Source of the DNA: a bacterium | Lineage (GTDB): Bacteria; Zhuqueibacterota; Zhuqueibacteria; Residuimicrobiales; Krinioviventaceae | NCBI GenBank assembly: GCA_029561455.1 | Contig: JAKQIY010000069.1 | Coordinates: forward strand, 1-34,127 | Length of the DNA stretch: 34,127 bases | Direction: 5' to 3' | Shown: piece after piece, positions 1 to 8,975 of the stretch | Position numbering within the stretch: the stretch's first letter is position 1 | Layout: every line of letters begins with the position of its first letter | The notes under the pieces: generated by a model | Database searches by the model: none | The model's input: the letters and a program-made list of their open reading frames with translations, nothing else | Told to the model about the DNA's origin: nothing | Made by a program: the position numbers and the translations under genes

Positions 1-74
1 CTACAAAATTGTCATCTGCGCCATCTGCGGATAACTTCGATAAATAATTTCCCCATTCCCCCCTATAAATAATC

Positions 75-103
75 TTGACATTCAGCTTTTCTGTGGTTAA
101 TTT
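75..103 (+). promoter_or_regulatory. Putative sigma70-type promoter
   Basis: A perfect TTGACA (75-80) is followed after 17 bases by TAATTT (98-103), 20 bases before the glycosyltransferase ATG at 124. This is read directly from sequence; activity is inferred. It would drive the glycosyltransferase-alr pair. Confidence 0.5.
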
Positions 104-123
104 ATACAAAAACCGGGAATTGT

Positions 124-783
124 ATGAATCAAAACAAAAAAATATCCGTAATACTACCGGTATATAACCGTAAACATCTGATCATGCGGGCGATCAATTC
201 ACTGGCAGCGCAAACCTGTAAGGACTGGGAACTGCTGATCATGGATGACGGCAGCAGCGACGGCCTGGCGGAGATGCTCTTTCCCCTGCTCGATGCCAAT
301 CCACACTGGCGTTATTGCCGGCACAGTCATCGCGGCCTGGCGCTGACCCGTAACCTGGGCATTGCAACGGCAAGCGGAGAATATCTGACATTTCTGGATT
401 CGGACGATGAATACAAACCCGAGCACCTGGCGGTACGGCTCGATTATATGCATTCTCACCCGGACGTAGATTTTATTCACGGCGGCGTGGTACTGAACGG
501 TCCCCCGGAATCGCATTACGTGCCCGACGCCGTTCATAAAGGCAAAATGATCCACCTGTCCGAATGCTATATCGGTTCCACCTTGTTCGGCAAAACCGAA
601 ACTTTTCGCCGCAGCGGCGGGTTTAAACCCCTGCCCTATTCCGCCGAATCGGAATTTTTACCGCGTATCGCCGCGCAGTTTCGGGTTGAAAAAGTGGCTT
701 TTCCAACCTACATTTATTACACCGGCTTGCCGGACAGTATTTGCACAATAAAAGGGCAAAACGAGGGTATAACAACCAGATGA
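124..783 (+). CDS. Family 2 glycosyltransferase (short)
   Basis: A 219-aa GT-A fold glycosyltransferase that would transfer a sugar from a nucleotide-sugar donor, probably in the cytoplasm or at the inner membrane; the acceptor cannot be told. The N-terminus ISVILPVYNR (7-16) is the usual nucleotide-binding strand, DDGSSDG lies at 41-47, and the metal-binding DxD appears as DSDD at 92-95. It is shorter than many GT2 enzymes and has no C-terminal membrane helices, so it consists of little more than the catalytic core. Its stop overlaps the alr start in ATGA (780-783), so the two are translationally coupled. A cell-envelope role is suggested by the partnership with alanine racemase, but that is inference. 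Confidence 0.85.
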   Translation: MNQNKKISVILPVYNRKHLIMRAINSLAAQTCKDWELLIMDDGSSDGLAEMLFPLLDANPHWRYCRHSHRGLALTRNLGIATASGEYLTFLDSDDEYKPEHLAVRLDYMHSHPDVDFIHGGVVLNGPPESHYVPDAVHKGKMIHLSECYIGSTLFGKTETFRRSGGFKPLPYSAESEFLPRIAAQFRVEKVAFPTYIYYTGLPDSICTIKGQNEGITTR

Positions 784-1967
784 ACATAACGGAACAGCAC
801 GAATTTATTAACAACATCATCCGCCCCGCCTGGATCGAAATCGATCTCGACGCCGTGGCGCAGAATGTCCGCAACATTAAACAATACCTGGGCGGGGTGC
901 AATATCTTGCCGTGGTCAAAGCGGACGGCTATGGCCTGGGCGCGGTGGAAACCGCGCAGGTCATTCTGGAAAACGGCGCCGATCGTCTGGGCGTAGTGAT
1001 GCTGGATGAAGCCATACAACTGCGGCGAGCCGGTATAACTGCGCCGATTCTCAATATGGGGAACATTCGCGCGGATCAGGCGTATTATGTCCCTGAATAT
1101 GGTCTGGAACAAATCGTCTTTCGTCCCGATGTGGCTAAAGCTTTATCCCATGCGGCCGGGGCTAAAAGTTCGATTGCACAAATTCACGTCAAGATCGATA
1201 CCGGCATGAGCCGTTACGGTGTGCGCTATGACAAGGCCGCTGCGTTTATCGAGAGTATTATCAACCTGCCGAACCTGGAGATCATCGGCGCCATGACTCA
1301 TTTCCCCAAATCGGACGCCATTGATAAAAGTTTTGCCCTGCTGCAAATCGAACGGATGCTGGCTATAAAAAAAGCGCTGGTAAATAAAGGCATAACCATT
1401 CCGCTATGGCACACCGCCAATAGCGGCGCCACGCTCGATCTGCCGGCCGCCCATTTCGACATGGTGCGGGTGGGACTGATGAATTACGGCTATTTCCCCT
1501 CGAGCGATGTGCGCCGGCCGTTCACCCTGCATCCGGCTATGAGCGTTAAAGCCCGGATCATCAACATCAACCGCATCCGCCGCGGCGACAGCGTCGGCTA
1601 TGGGCGCAGGTTCATTGCCGAAAAAGACGAAACCATTGCCGTACTGCCGATGGGCTATTCGGACGGCTATAGCCGCAAGTTAAGCCAGGTGGGACAGGTG
1701 CTCATCAAAGGGCGGCGCATTCCTATCGTCGGCGGTCTGTGCATGGATGCTTTTTTCATCAAGATCACCGATCACCCGGATATCCAGGAGGGCGACATTG
1801 CCACGCTTATGGGCATTGATGGGGACGAAGAAATTTCCCCGCATGACATTGCCCGCCTGGCCGGGTCCGTATCTTATGAAGTCATATCCTGCTTTGGTAA
1901 AAGATTGCCGCGCGTACACATTCGCAACGGCAAAATCGTCAAAATCAAAAATTATTTGCTGTCCTGA
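780..1967 (+). CDS. alr: Alanine racemase
   Basis: Pyridoxal-phosphate enzyme interconverting L- and D-alanine for peptidoglycan. The PLP-binding motif AVVKADGYG places the Schiff-base lysine at K47, and the second catalytic residue is Y274 in SVGYGRRF. The conserved VRVGLMNYG and MGYSDGYSRK segments and the CMD loop are present, and the length of 395 aa is normal for the family. The start at 780 is chosen because it begins the family-like N-terminus and overlaps the upstream stop as ATGA; an in-frame ATG at 741 would add 13 unlikely residues inside the glycosyltransferase gene. GAGGG upstream is a plausible ribosome site. The position just after a glycosyltransferase is unusual and suggests a small envelope operon. 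Confidence 0.95.
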   Translation: MNITEQHEFINNIIRPAWIEIDLDAVAQNVRNIKQYLGGVQYLAVVKADGYGLGAVETAQVILENGADRLGVVMLDEAIQLRRAGITAPILNMGNIRADQAYYVPEYGLEQIVFRPDVAKALSHAAGAKSSIAQIHVKIDTGMSRYGVRYDKAAAFIESIINLPNLEIIGAMTHFPKSDAIDKSFALLQIERMLAIKKALVNKGITIPLWHTANSGATLDLPAAHFDMVRVGLMNYGYFPSSDVRRPFTLHPAMSVKARIININRIRRGDSVGYGRRFIAEKDETIAVLPMGYSDGYSRKLSQVGQVLIKGRRIPIVGGLCMDAFFIKITDHPDIQEGDIATLMGIDGDEEISPHDIARLAGSVSYEVISCFGKRLPRVHIRNGKIVKIKNYLLS

Positions 1968-1995
1968 ACTTTATACAACACATGGAGACCTGGTT

Positions 1996-4875
1996 ATGCC
2001 GAAGAGAATGCTGATCATCTTTTCACTATTCATGCTGACACTAGTACCTTACACCCATGCACAAAACGGTTTTGCAACCTATAACAGTCGAAATCATCCT
2101 GAACTCAAATGGCAGGAACTGGAAAACGAACATGTGCGCATTATTTACCATCAGCGCCTGGAAGCGACTGCGGTTATGGCCGCAGCCATAGCCGAAAGCT
2201 GCTACGGGCCGATCACCCAAAATCTTGGTTTTACGCCAAAGCAGAAAATCCCCATTTACATAACCGACCAGGACGACATCACCAACGGCTTTTCCGCGCT
2301 GGATAAATACATTGGCATTTGGGTAAATGTGAATGATTATATCGACTGGACCACCGGAGAGGATAAATGGCTGCGCATGGTCATCGGCCACGAATTGGTA
2401 CACTATGTACATTTTGCGGCCACCAGAACCTGGGCCGGTATTATCGGTGTTGGTTTTAACGGCACACCGGGCTGGTTTTACGAAGGTATGGCCCAGTACG
2501 AATCCGAAACCTGGAATGTGCACCGCGGCGACCTGCTGTTGCGCTCGGCGGTGATGGAAGACGAAATGAATTTCATGCAGGGCAAGTGGCCCACCAACGG
2601 TGGCCTGATGTACGCCGCCGGCAATTCGATGGTTCGCTACATTGCCGATCAATATGGCGACAGCACGTTGATGAAAATCATTCACCACCGTAAAAATATC
2701 CTCGGTTTGTCCAATTACAGCTTTTCCGGGGCGTTTAAAAAAGCCATCCCCAACAAGTCTATGGATGATTTTTACCGCGAATGGCGGCGCCATGTCAACA
2801 TCTATTACAATACCAGCTATGGTCAGAAAGAACGGTATGACGATTTTAGCAAAACAGTAAAACTGCCTTTTGTATATGTTAACAGCATACAAATATCACC
2901 GGACAAACAATGGTACGGTGTGGTGGGTTTGACCAGCCTGGATGAACCCATCAATAAACTATGCCTGGTGAAAAACGATTCCACCACCAGTTTACGCATC
3001 CTGGTGCAGAGCGCCGTCAATCCGCATTTCAGCTTTTCTCCGGATGGTAAACGCCTGGTTTATGCTCAAGCCCGGCGTGGTCGACACGGTTCGCTGCTGG
3101 AAGAATTGTTTGTTTGCGATCTGCGCGGTAAATCCAAACGGATCACCACCAACCTCGGCGCCTCACAGCCGGACTGGTCCCCTGATGGCGCGAAACTGGT
3201 TTGTGTGATAGAAGACAACGGTACAGCCAACCTGTACACGCTGAAACCCGATGGCGCCGATTTGCAGCCATTAACACATTTGACTGGCGATGTGCAATTA
3301 TTATCCCCGCGCTGGTCGCCTGACGGCAAGGCAATAGCCGTAACATTGAACGATTCCCTGGGCAACCGTGAAATTGCCCTGGTGAATGTGGAAAACGGCG
3401 AATTAACCTACCTGACGACCGATACCGACGACAACCGTACGCCGGTGTGGGCGCCGGACGGCAAAAGTCTGGTTTATACCGGCTATCAGTCCGATACGCC
3501 GGATATATATCGCAAAAATATCCCCCCGGATAACGAACCGCCGCAGCAGATTACCGACACCGCCGCCGGCCTAAACACCGCCGCATGGGATGGCGACAGC
3601 CTGCTCTGCCTGCTGACCGATTCCAGGCGCAAAGCCGGTGTGGTAAAACTCGACGCTAACCGGTTAGCCGCCGTTAAACCGCTGCAAATCAATCCGCGCT
3701 ATACCTCATGGCTGACCCACGAGCCGCCGCACGGCCTGCCGCCGATGCGTACTGCGTCCATTCCGGCAGCGCCGATTGTTAAACAACAAACGTACCGGGC
3801 CTGGCGCAACCTGCAGCATTACCTCACCGTGCCCTTTCCCGTCGAGGTTGAAGATCACTGGAATATTTTTTATCTTTCTGCCTGGGCCGAACCATTAGGC
3901 AAACACATTATCAGCGCTTTTGGTTTTGCCGATCTGGAACAGCCCAAGGACAGCCGTTATGCGCTGGTCTATATGAACAACGCCTTTGGTCCGGCCATCA
4001 CTTCCACGCTGTTCCGTATGCCGGCCACCGGCCAGGTGCTGGACGGCAAGGCGTTGGTCGAAGAGGCGCAGGGCGGTTATATAAATATTAGCTGGCCATT
4101 TAATTTCGGCAATAACCTGTACGCCAACCACACACTGGCTGTGCAGGGCTCGTGGACAAAAAACGATCCATACAATAAAGAAGATTTTAAGGATACGTTG
4201 ATTCCGGTGGAAAGCTACAAGGTTGGGGAATTCAGCCTGTTCTACACCTGGAAACGGCAGCGATTTAATTACAGCAATACCATCCATCCCAAACAGGGCG
4301 CCGGCTTGCTGCTGGAAGCCAACTTTGCGGATGAGAAATGGAACAGCGATCTGACCTATCAAAAAATGACCGCCGACGCCTTTGTTAACCTGACCGTCCC
4401 CGGCATGGGCGATGTCTTCTATCTGCGCGGCCTGGCGCAGGGCGCCAACGGCAAGTTACCCGCGCAGTACTTTATCGGTTTTGACAAGTATGATCAGCCG
4501 GATTTCGGCATGGGCATAAAATTCTCGGACCGGGAGCGGCTGCGCGGCATCAGCGAGTATATGTTCGGCGACCGGTTATGGCTAGCTACCGCCGAATACC
4601 GCATCGACCTCATCGAGAATCTCGGCTGGCAGGCGGCGGGCATTACCCTGGGCCGCGTTACCCTGGCCGGATTTACCGACATTGGCTCGCTGTGGTACGA
4701 AAAGCAATCCTCGTATAAAAAGGCAACAATTTATAAAACCTATGGCTGGGAGCTTAAAAATGAAGTGAATTGGGGCGGCTTTGTGTTCGCCCATGAATTT
4801 GGCCAGGCCTGGGTGTGGGACAGCGATGACGATCCGGAATTGTACTATCGCATTCGCGCCGTGGCGCCGTTTTGA
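1996..4875 (+). CDS. Secreted gluzincin-like peptidase with TolB-type propeller and C-terminal barrel
   Basis: A 959-aa envelope protein. Residues 1-22 form a signal peptide ending THAQ. An N-terminal peptidase domain carries HELVH (132-136) and a downstream glutamate in WFYEGMAQYE (E163), the HExxH...E zinc arrangement of gluzincins such as the peptidase MA-like family. The middle has several WD40-like TolB repeats marked by SPDGK-type motifs (for example around 340, 395, 440 and 480). The last roughly 300 residues are rich in alternating aromatic strands and end in AVAPF, as expected of an outer-membrane beta-barrel with a terminal phenylalanine. The start at 1996 has GGAGA 7 bases upstream and a good signal peptide. 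It is probably anchored in the outer membrane with its protease and propeller exposed to the periplasm or surface. Substrate unknown. Confidence 0.85.
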   Translation: MPKRMLIIFSLFMLTLVPYTHAQNGFATYNSRNHPELKWQELENEHVRIIYHQRLEATAVMAAAIAESCYGPITQNLGFTPKQKIPIYITDQDDITNGFSALDKYIGIWVNVNDYIDWTTGEDKWLRMVIGHELVHYVHFAATRTWAGIIGVGFNGTPGWFYEGMAQYESETWNVHRGDLLLRSAVMEDEMNFMQGKWPTNGGLMYAAGNSMVRYIADQYGDSTLMKIIHHRKNILGLSNYSFSGAFKKAIPNKSMDDFYREWRRHVNIYYNTSYGQKERYDDFSKTVKLPFVYVNSIQISPDKQWYGVVGLTSLDEPINKLCLVKNDSTTSLRILVQSAVNPHFSFSPDGKRLVYAQARRGRHGSLLEELFVCDLRGKSKRITTNLGASQPDWSPDGAKLVCVIEDNGTANLYTLKPDGADLQPLTHLTGDVQLLSPRWSPDGKAIAVTLNDSLGNREIALVNVENGELTYLTTDTDDNRTPVWAPDGKSLVYTGYQSDTPDIYRKNIPPDNEPPQQITDTAAGLNTAAWDGDSLLCLLTDSRRKAGVVKLDANRLAAVKPLQINPRYTSWLTHEPPHGLPPMRTASIPAAPIVKQQTYRAWRNLQHYLTVPFPVEVEDHWNIFYLSAWAEPLGKHIISAFGFADLEQPKDSRYALVYMNNAFGPAITSTLFRMPATGQVLDGKALVEEAQGGYINISWPFNFGNNLYANHTLAVQGSWTKNDPYNKEDFKDTLIPVESYKVGEFSLFYTWKRQRFNYSNTIHPKQGAGLLLEANFADEKWNSDLTYQKMTADAFVNLTVPGMGDVFYLRGLAQGANGKLPAQYFIGFDKYDQPDFGMGIKFSDRERLRGISEYMFGDRLWLATAEYRIDLIENLGWQAAGITLGRVTLAGFTDIGSLWYEKQSSYKKATIYKTYGWELKNEVNWGGFVFAHEFGQAWVWDSDDDPELYYRIRAVAPF

Positions 4876-4883
4876 AAGATAAT

Positions 4884-5054
4884 CTGGAACAAGGGGCTGT
4901 TGCCCCGTGTTTTGAAAATAACACACAGCCTGGAACAAGAGGCTTTTGCCCCTTGCTTTGAAAATAACACACAGCTTGGAACAAGGGGCTTTTGCCCCTT
5001 GCTCTGAAAATAACACACAGCCTGGAACAAGAGGCTTTTGCCCCTTGTTTTGTT
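4884..5054 (+). repeat. Four 46-bp hairpin repeats (tandem terminator-like array)
   Basis: Units begin at about 4884, 4929, 4975 and 5021 with spacings of 45, 46 and 46 bp. Each contains GGAACAAG, then an inverted repeat of the form CAAGGGGC-tttt-GCCCCTTG, then T-rich TTTG; units are joined by AAAATAACACACAGC. The first hairpin (4893-4906, loop TGTT) begins 18 bases after the stop of the peptidase gene and is followed by GTGTTTTG, so it can act as a terminator. The same hairpin in reverse orientation recurs near 8697 and 8861. Confidence 0.9.
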
Positions 5055-5080
5055 GTATTATAAACGAAAAATAGAACTTT

Positions 5081-7048
5081 ATGGCAAGATTTTATTATCA
5101 AAACACAATAAGTTCCTTCCTTATTGATGACAATCAAAAAATTCTTGGAGAGTTAGTTAGTAAACATGAATATAACCTTGAAGAGCAACAAAAAAATTCT
5201 TGGGCAACTCAAATAACTCTATTAAAAAAATGGCTTAAAAGTATTGATGGGACAATTATCTTTGAATATAACATACCACGTATGGGGAAAAGAATAGATT
5301 GTGTTCTTTTAAGTAATTCAATAATATTTGCAATAGAATTTAAAATTGGTGCGGAGCAATATGATTCCAACGCTATTGATCAAGTCATCGATTATGCATT
5401 AGATTTGAAGAATTTTCATGAACAAAGTCACAAAAAATATATTGTCCCAATATTAATATGTACATCGGCAAAATATAAATCAACAACTCTAATTTTTGAT
5501 GATGATCAAGTTGCAAAAGTAATTCTTTGTTCTGGAGAACAATTACCAGATATAATTAAAACAACAACAAAACAATTTAGCACAATTAAAATCGATTCCA
5601 ATAGTTGGTTGAATTCTATTTATAAACCAACACCCACAATTATTGAAGCTGCGCAAGCATTATATAATGGACATAAAGTAAAAGAAATATCCCGTTCAGA
5701 CTCAGGAGCAATAAATTTATCAAGGACAGCAGCAGCGATACACTCAATAATCTCATATTCAAAAGAAAATAAAAGAAAAAGTATCTGTTTTTTAACAGGT
5801 GTTCCAGGGGCTGGGAAAACTCTTGCTGGATTAAATTTGGCAAATTCTTGGCACAATAGTAAAAATTCTGAGCATGCAATTTTTTTATCAGGCAATGGAC
5901 CATTAGTGAAGGTCTTACGAGAAGCATTAGCAAGGAATGAGGTTATTGTATCAAGAGAAAGAGGAATAAAAACAAAAAAGAGCATCACAATGAGAAAAGC
6001 AAAAGCTTTTATTCAGAATATACATCATTTTAGGGATGATGCTTTAGATTCTACACTTGCACCTAATGAAAAAGTCGTAATATTTGACGAAGCCCAAAGA
6101 GCTTGGACCTTAAAGCAAACGGCTTCTTTTATGAAGATAAAAAAAGGCAAATTAAATTTTAACCAATCCGAACCTGAATTACTTATTAGTGTGATGGATA
6201 GACATAAAGATTGGGCAACAATTATATGCCTAATTGGTGGTGGACAAGAGATTAATACTGGGGAAGCAGGTTTAATTGAGTGGTTTGATTCGTTAAATAA
6301 ATCATTCAAGAATTGGGATATATATATTTCAAGCCAATTATCTGATAGTGAATATACTCAGGGGAAAGTGTTATTTAGTAATGAGCTATTAAAAAGAATT
6401 ATCAATAATGATGATTTGCATCTTTCTGTATCGGTAAGATCATATAGGTCGGAAAAGGTTGCGGCTTTGGTTAAATCGATTCTTGATATTAATAAATCAG
6501 TAGCAAAACAATTATTAAAAGATATTAAACATTTTTATCCAATTGTAATAACAAGAGATCTTACTATTGCAAAAGGATGGCTAAGAAGCCATGCACGAGG
6601 ATCGGAAAGATATGGTATTGTTGCGTCTTCTGGTGCAATCCGCTTAAAATCTTTTGGTTTTAATGTTACAGCATCTATTGATCCTGTAAATTGGTTTTTA
6701 AATAATAAACAGGATATTAGATCTGCTTACTATTTAGAAGATGTTGCAACTGAGTTTGACATACAAGGATTAGAATTAGATTGGGTATGTGTTGCATGGG
6801 ATGCTAATCTAAGATTCTCAGATAATATATGGGAATTAAAATCATTTCATGGTAGTTCTTGGCAAGAAGTAAATAATGAAAATAATAAACGATACTTGAT
6901 AAATTCTTATCGTGTTTTACTTACTCGTGCAAGACAAGGAATGATTATTTTTATACCAAAAGGTGATGAAAATGATCATACCCGTTTACCAGACTATTAT
7001 GATAGAACTTTTAATTATTTTAAATCAATAGGGTTTGAGGAAATTTAA
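5081..7048 (+). CDS. DUF2075-type DNA/RNA helicase with N-terminal PD-(D/E)xK-like nuclease
   Basis: A 655-aa protein. Residues about 55-90 look like a PD-(D/E)xK nuclease core: E62, D73 and E86-F-K88 are spaced as in that fold. A superfamily 1 NTPase follows with Walker A GVPGAGKT (240-247), Walker B IFDEAQ (D336, E337), and a C-terminal motif VI NSYRVLLTRAR (608-618). This matches the DUF2075/Schlafen-group-3 helicase family. The gene is strikingly AT-rich against its GC-richer neighbours, lies between a repeat array and pfkA, and has no strong ribosome site before ATG 5081, all signs of recent acquisition. Members of such nuclease-helicase families occur among phage-defence genes; a defence role here is inference. 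It ends 25 bases before the pfkA start. Confidence 0.8.
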   Translation: MARFYYQNTISSFLIDDNQKILGELVSKHEYNLEEQQKNSWATQITLLKKWLKSIDGTIIFEYNIPRMGKRIDCVLLSNSIIFAIEFKIGAEQYDSNAIDQVIDYALDLKNFHEQSHKKYIVPILICTSAKYKSTTLIFDDDQVAKVILCSGEQLPDIIKTTTKQFSTIKIDSNSWLNSIYKPTPTIIEAAQALYNGHKVKEISRSDSGAINLSRTAAAIHSIISYSKENKRKSICFLTGVPGAGKTLAGLNLANSWHNSKNSEHAIFLSGNGPLVKVLREALARNEVIVSRERGIKTKKSITMRKAKAFIQNIHHFRDDALDSTLAPNEKVVIFDEAQRAWTLKQTASFMKIKKGKLNFNQSEPELLISVMDRHKDWATIICLIGGGQEINTGEAGLIEWFDSLNKSFKNWDIYISSQLSDSEYTQGKVLFSNELLKRIINNDDLHLSVSVRSYRSEKVAALVKSILDINKSVAKQLLKDIKHFYPIVITRDLTIAKGWLRSHARGSERYGIVASSGAIRLKSFGFNVTASIDPVNWFLNNKQDIRSAYYLEDVATEFDIQGLELDWVCVAWDANLRFSDNIWELKSFHGSSWQEVNNENNKRYLINSYRVLLTRARQGMIIFIPKGDENDHTRLPDYYDRTFNYFKSIGFEEI

Positions 7049-7073
7049 AAATTACAATACAGGAGACCCAATC

Positions 7074-8174
7074 ATGTCAAAAATCAAACGCGTCGGCATA
7101 CTCACCGGTGGCGGCGATTGCCCCGGACTGAACGCCGTTATCCGCGCCGTTGCCAAATCGCTCATTACCCATCACCACATCGAGGTGATCGGAATTGAGG
7201 ATGGCTTTGAAGGGCTGATCGAAAACCGCACCCGGCCGCTGCATTATGATAATGTATCCGGTATTTTGCAGGTCGGCGGCACTATACTCGGCACTTCCAA
7301 TACCGCCAATCCCTTTCATCACCCGGTAGTCCAAAACGGCAAGACTGTTTACGTGGATTGTTCCGACCTGGTCATCGCCCACATGCAGGATCTGGGCATG
7401 GAAGCGCTGGTGTGCATCGGCGGGGACGGCACTATGACTATGGCCAAACAACTGATTGAAAAAGGCGTGCGCGTGATCGGCGTTCCCAAAACGATCGACA
7501 ACGATCTGTATGGCACGGATATTACGTTTGGGTACGATACTGCCATGTCCATTGCCGCCGAAGCGATTGACCGCATCCACACTACCGCACAGTCGCACCA
7601 CCGGGTGATGCTGATTGAAGTCATGGGTCGTTATGCCGGCTGGCTGACGCTGGGCGCGGGCATTGCCGGGGGCGCGGATGTGATCCTGATTCCGGAAATT
7701 GAATACGACCTGGAAGCGATCTGCGCGGCCGTCAAAAAGCGCGAGGATATGGGCCGCAAGTTTAGCATTATAGCGGTTGCCGAAGGCGCCAAACCCAAAG
7801 GCGGTGAACTGACGGTCAGCCGCATCGTCGAAGGCAGTCCCGATAAATATCGCCTCGGCGGGGTAGCCGTCAAGCTGGGTAATGACATTCAGGATCGCAC
7901 CGGCGTGGAAACCCGTGCCACGATTTTGGGACATTTGCAGCGCGGCGGCACACCGACTCCCAACGATCGGGTGCTCTCTACCCGCTATGGCGTCGGCGCG
8001 GCGGATTTGATCGGCGCCGGACAATTCAACCGCATGGTAGCGCTGCAGGGCAACAGTATCGTGTCCGTACCCATTGCCGAGATCGGCGGTAAAACCCGCA
8101 CTGTGCCGATGGATTGTGAATTACTGCACGTAGCCGTGCAGGTCGGCACCAGTTTGGGGGTTGATAAAATATAG
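7074..8174 (+). CDS. pfkA: 6-phosphofructokinase (clade with G/K active-site pair)
   Basis: Phosphorylates fructose 6-phosphate to fructose 1,6-bisphosphate in glycolysis. The phosphoryl-donor loop GGGDCPGLNAVIRAV lies at 12-26, GGDGT at 116-120, PKTIDND at 138-144 with catalytic D142, and the substrate motif MGRYAGW follows. The pair G119 (ATP-type position) and K139 (typical of PPi and group III enzymes) matches the ATP-dependent or mixed-substrate group III PFKs rather than the E. coli type, which has glycine at both sites. ATG 7074 is preferred to 7035 because AGGAG lies at 7061-7065 and the protein then starts just before the first beta strand. Length 366 aa is normal for this group. Confidence 0.93.
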   Translation: MSKIKRVGILTGGGDCPGLNAVIRAVAKSLITHHHIEVIGIEDGFEGLIENRTRPLHYDNVSGILQVGGTILGTSNTANPFHHPVVQNGKTVYVDCSDLVIAHMQDLGMEALVCIGGDGTMTMAKQLIEKGVRVIGVPKTIDNDLYGTDITFGYDTAMSIAAEAIDRIHTTAQSHHRVMLIEVMGRYAGWLTLGAGIAGGADVILIPEIEYDLEAICAAVKKREDMGRKFSIIAVAEGAKPKGGELTVSRIVEGSPDKYRLGGVAVKLGNDIQDRTGVETRATILGHLQRGGTPTPNDRVLSTRYGVGAADLIGAGQFNRMVALQGNSIVSVPIAEIGGKTRTVPMDCELLHVAVQVGTSLGVDKI

Positions 8175-8217
8175 CCATGATCGCGCCGGGGTTGCATCCC
8201 GCGGTGGAAACGAGTAG

Positions 8218-8246
8218 GATGGGGCCTCTGCCCCATCATTTTTTAG
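8218..8246 (+). terminator. Rho-independent terminator after pfkA, built from a dispersed repeat
   Basis: GATGGGGC (8218-8225), loop CTCT, GCCCCATC (8230-8237), then ATTTTTTAG. The stem is perfect and the T tract immediate. The same hairpin recurs near 8546 and, changed, near 9096, so a mobile or repeated palindrome serves here as terminator. Confidence 0.75.
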
Positions 8247-8569
8247 TTTGCTCGCAACAGGGTTGATCAGAAAGAATTATCCGCAGATGACACAGATTTA
8301 CACAGATGAATACTCTGTTCGGACTGGGGATGTTCCCCAGTCTGCACTATAATGCAGGGCATCTTGCCCTGCCGAGCCGCAGGCCCGATCTGCGCTATCT
8401 GGCGTTAGGCATACTAGACTGATCTTTAACAGTTGAAAAAATTAAGTTATAAAAAAAACAATAGGATATACCACTCCATTTTTTTCTTGGCACCACAAAT
8501 GTTCGCTCGCGCCGGGGTTGCACCCCGGTGCGTCAACGAGTAGGATGGGGCCTCTGCCCCATCATTTCC

Positions 8570-8975
8570 TGCTCGGACTGGGGATGTTCCCCAGTCCGTA
8601 CCATATTGCAGGGCATGTTGCCCTGCCGGGCTACAGGCCCGTCGTATGCTTTACCGTCCATACTGTCCAATTAGTCCACCACTGAATTATTTTTCAAGGG
8701 GCAAAAGCCCCTTGTTCCAGGGTTTATATTTCATGCTCGGACTGGGGATGTTCCCCGGTCCGCACAATAATGCAGGGCATCTTGCCCTGCCGGGCTACAG
8801 GCCCGTCGTATGCTTTACCGTCCATACTGTCCAATTAGTCCACCATTGAATTATTTTTCAAGGGGCAAAAGCCCCTTGTTCCAGGGTTTATATTTCATGC
8901 TCAAACTGGGGATGTTCCCCAGTCCGCACCATAATGCAGGGCATTTTGCCCTGCCGGACCGCAGGCCCGTCCTGC
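8570..8975. repeat. 164-bp tandem duplication (about 2.5 copies)
   Basis: The landmark TGCTCGGACTGG starts at 8570 and 8734, and as TGCTCAAACTGG at 8898, spacings of exactly 164 bp. GTCGTATGCT recurs at 8641 and 8805 with the same spacing. Each unit carries three hairpin modules plus a spacer containing TACCGTCCATACTGTCC. The copies are almost identical, so the duplication is recent. Confidence 0.9.

Noticed and set aside
2041-2892. A 283-codon minus-strand open frame
   Set aside because: Antisense to the peptidase domain of the 959-aa protein; composition is a mirror of that gene.
4884-5054. CRISPR array, because units repeat at regular 46-bp spacing
   Set aside because: The whole unit repeats with no unique spacers, there are only four units and no cas genes are near.
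7077-8024. A 315-codon minus-strand open frame
   Set aside because: Antisense shadow of pfkA, which is certain.
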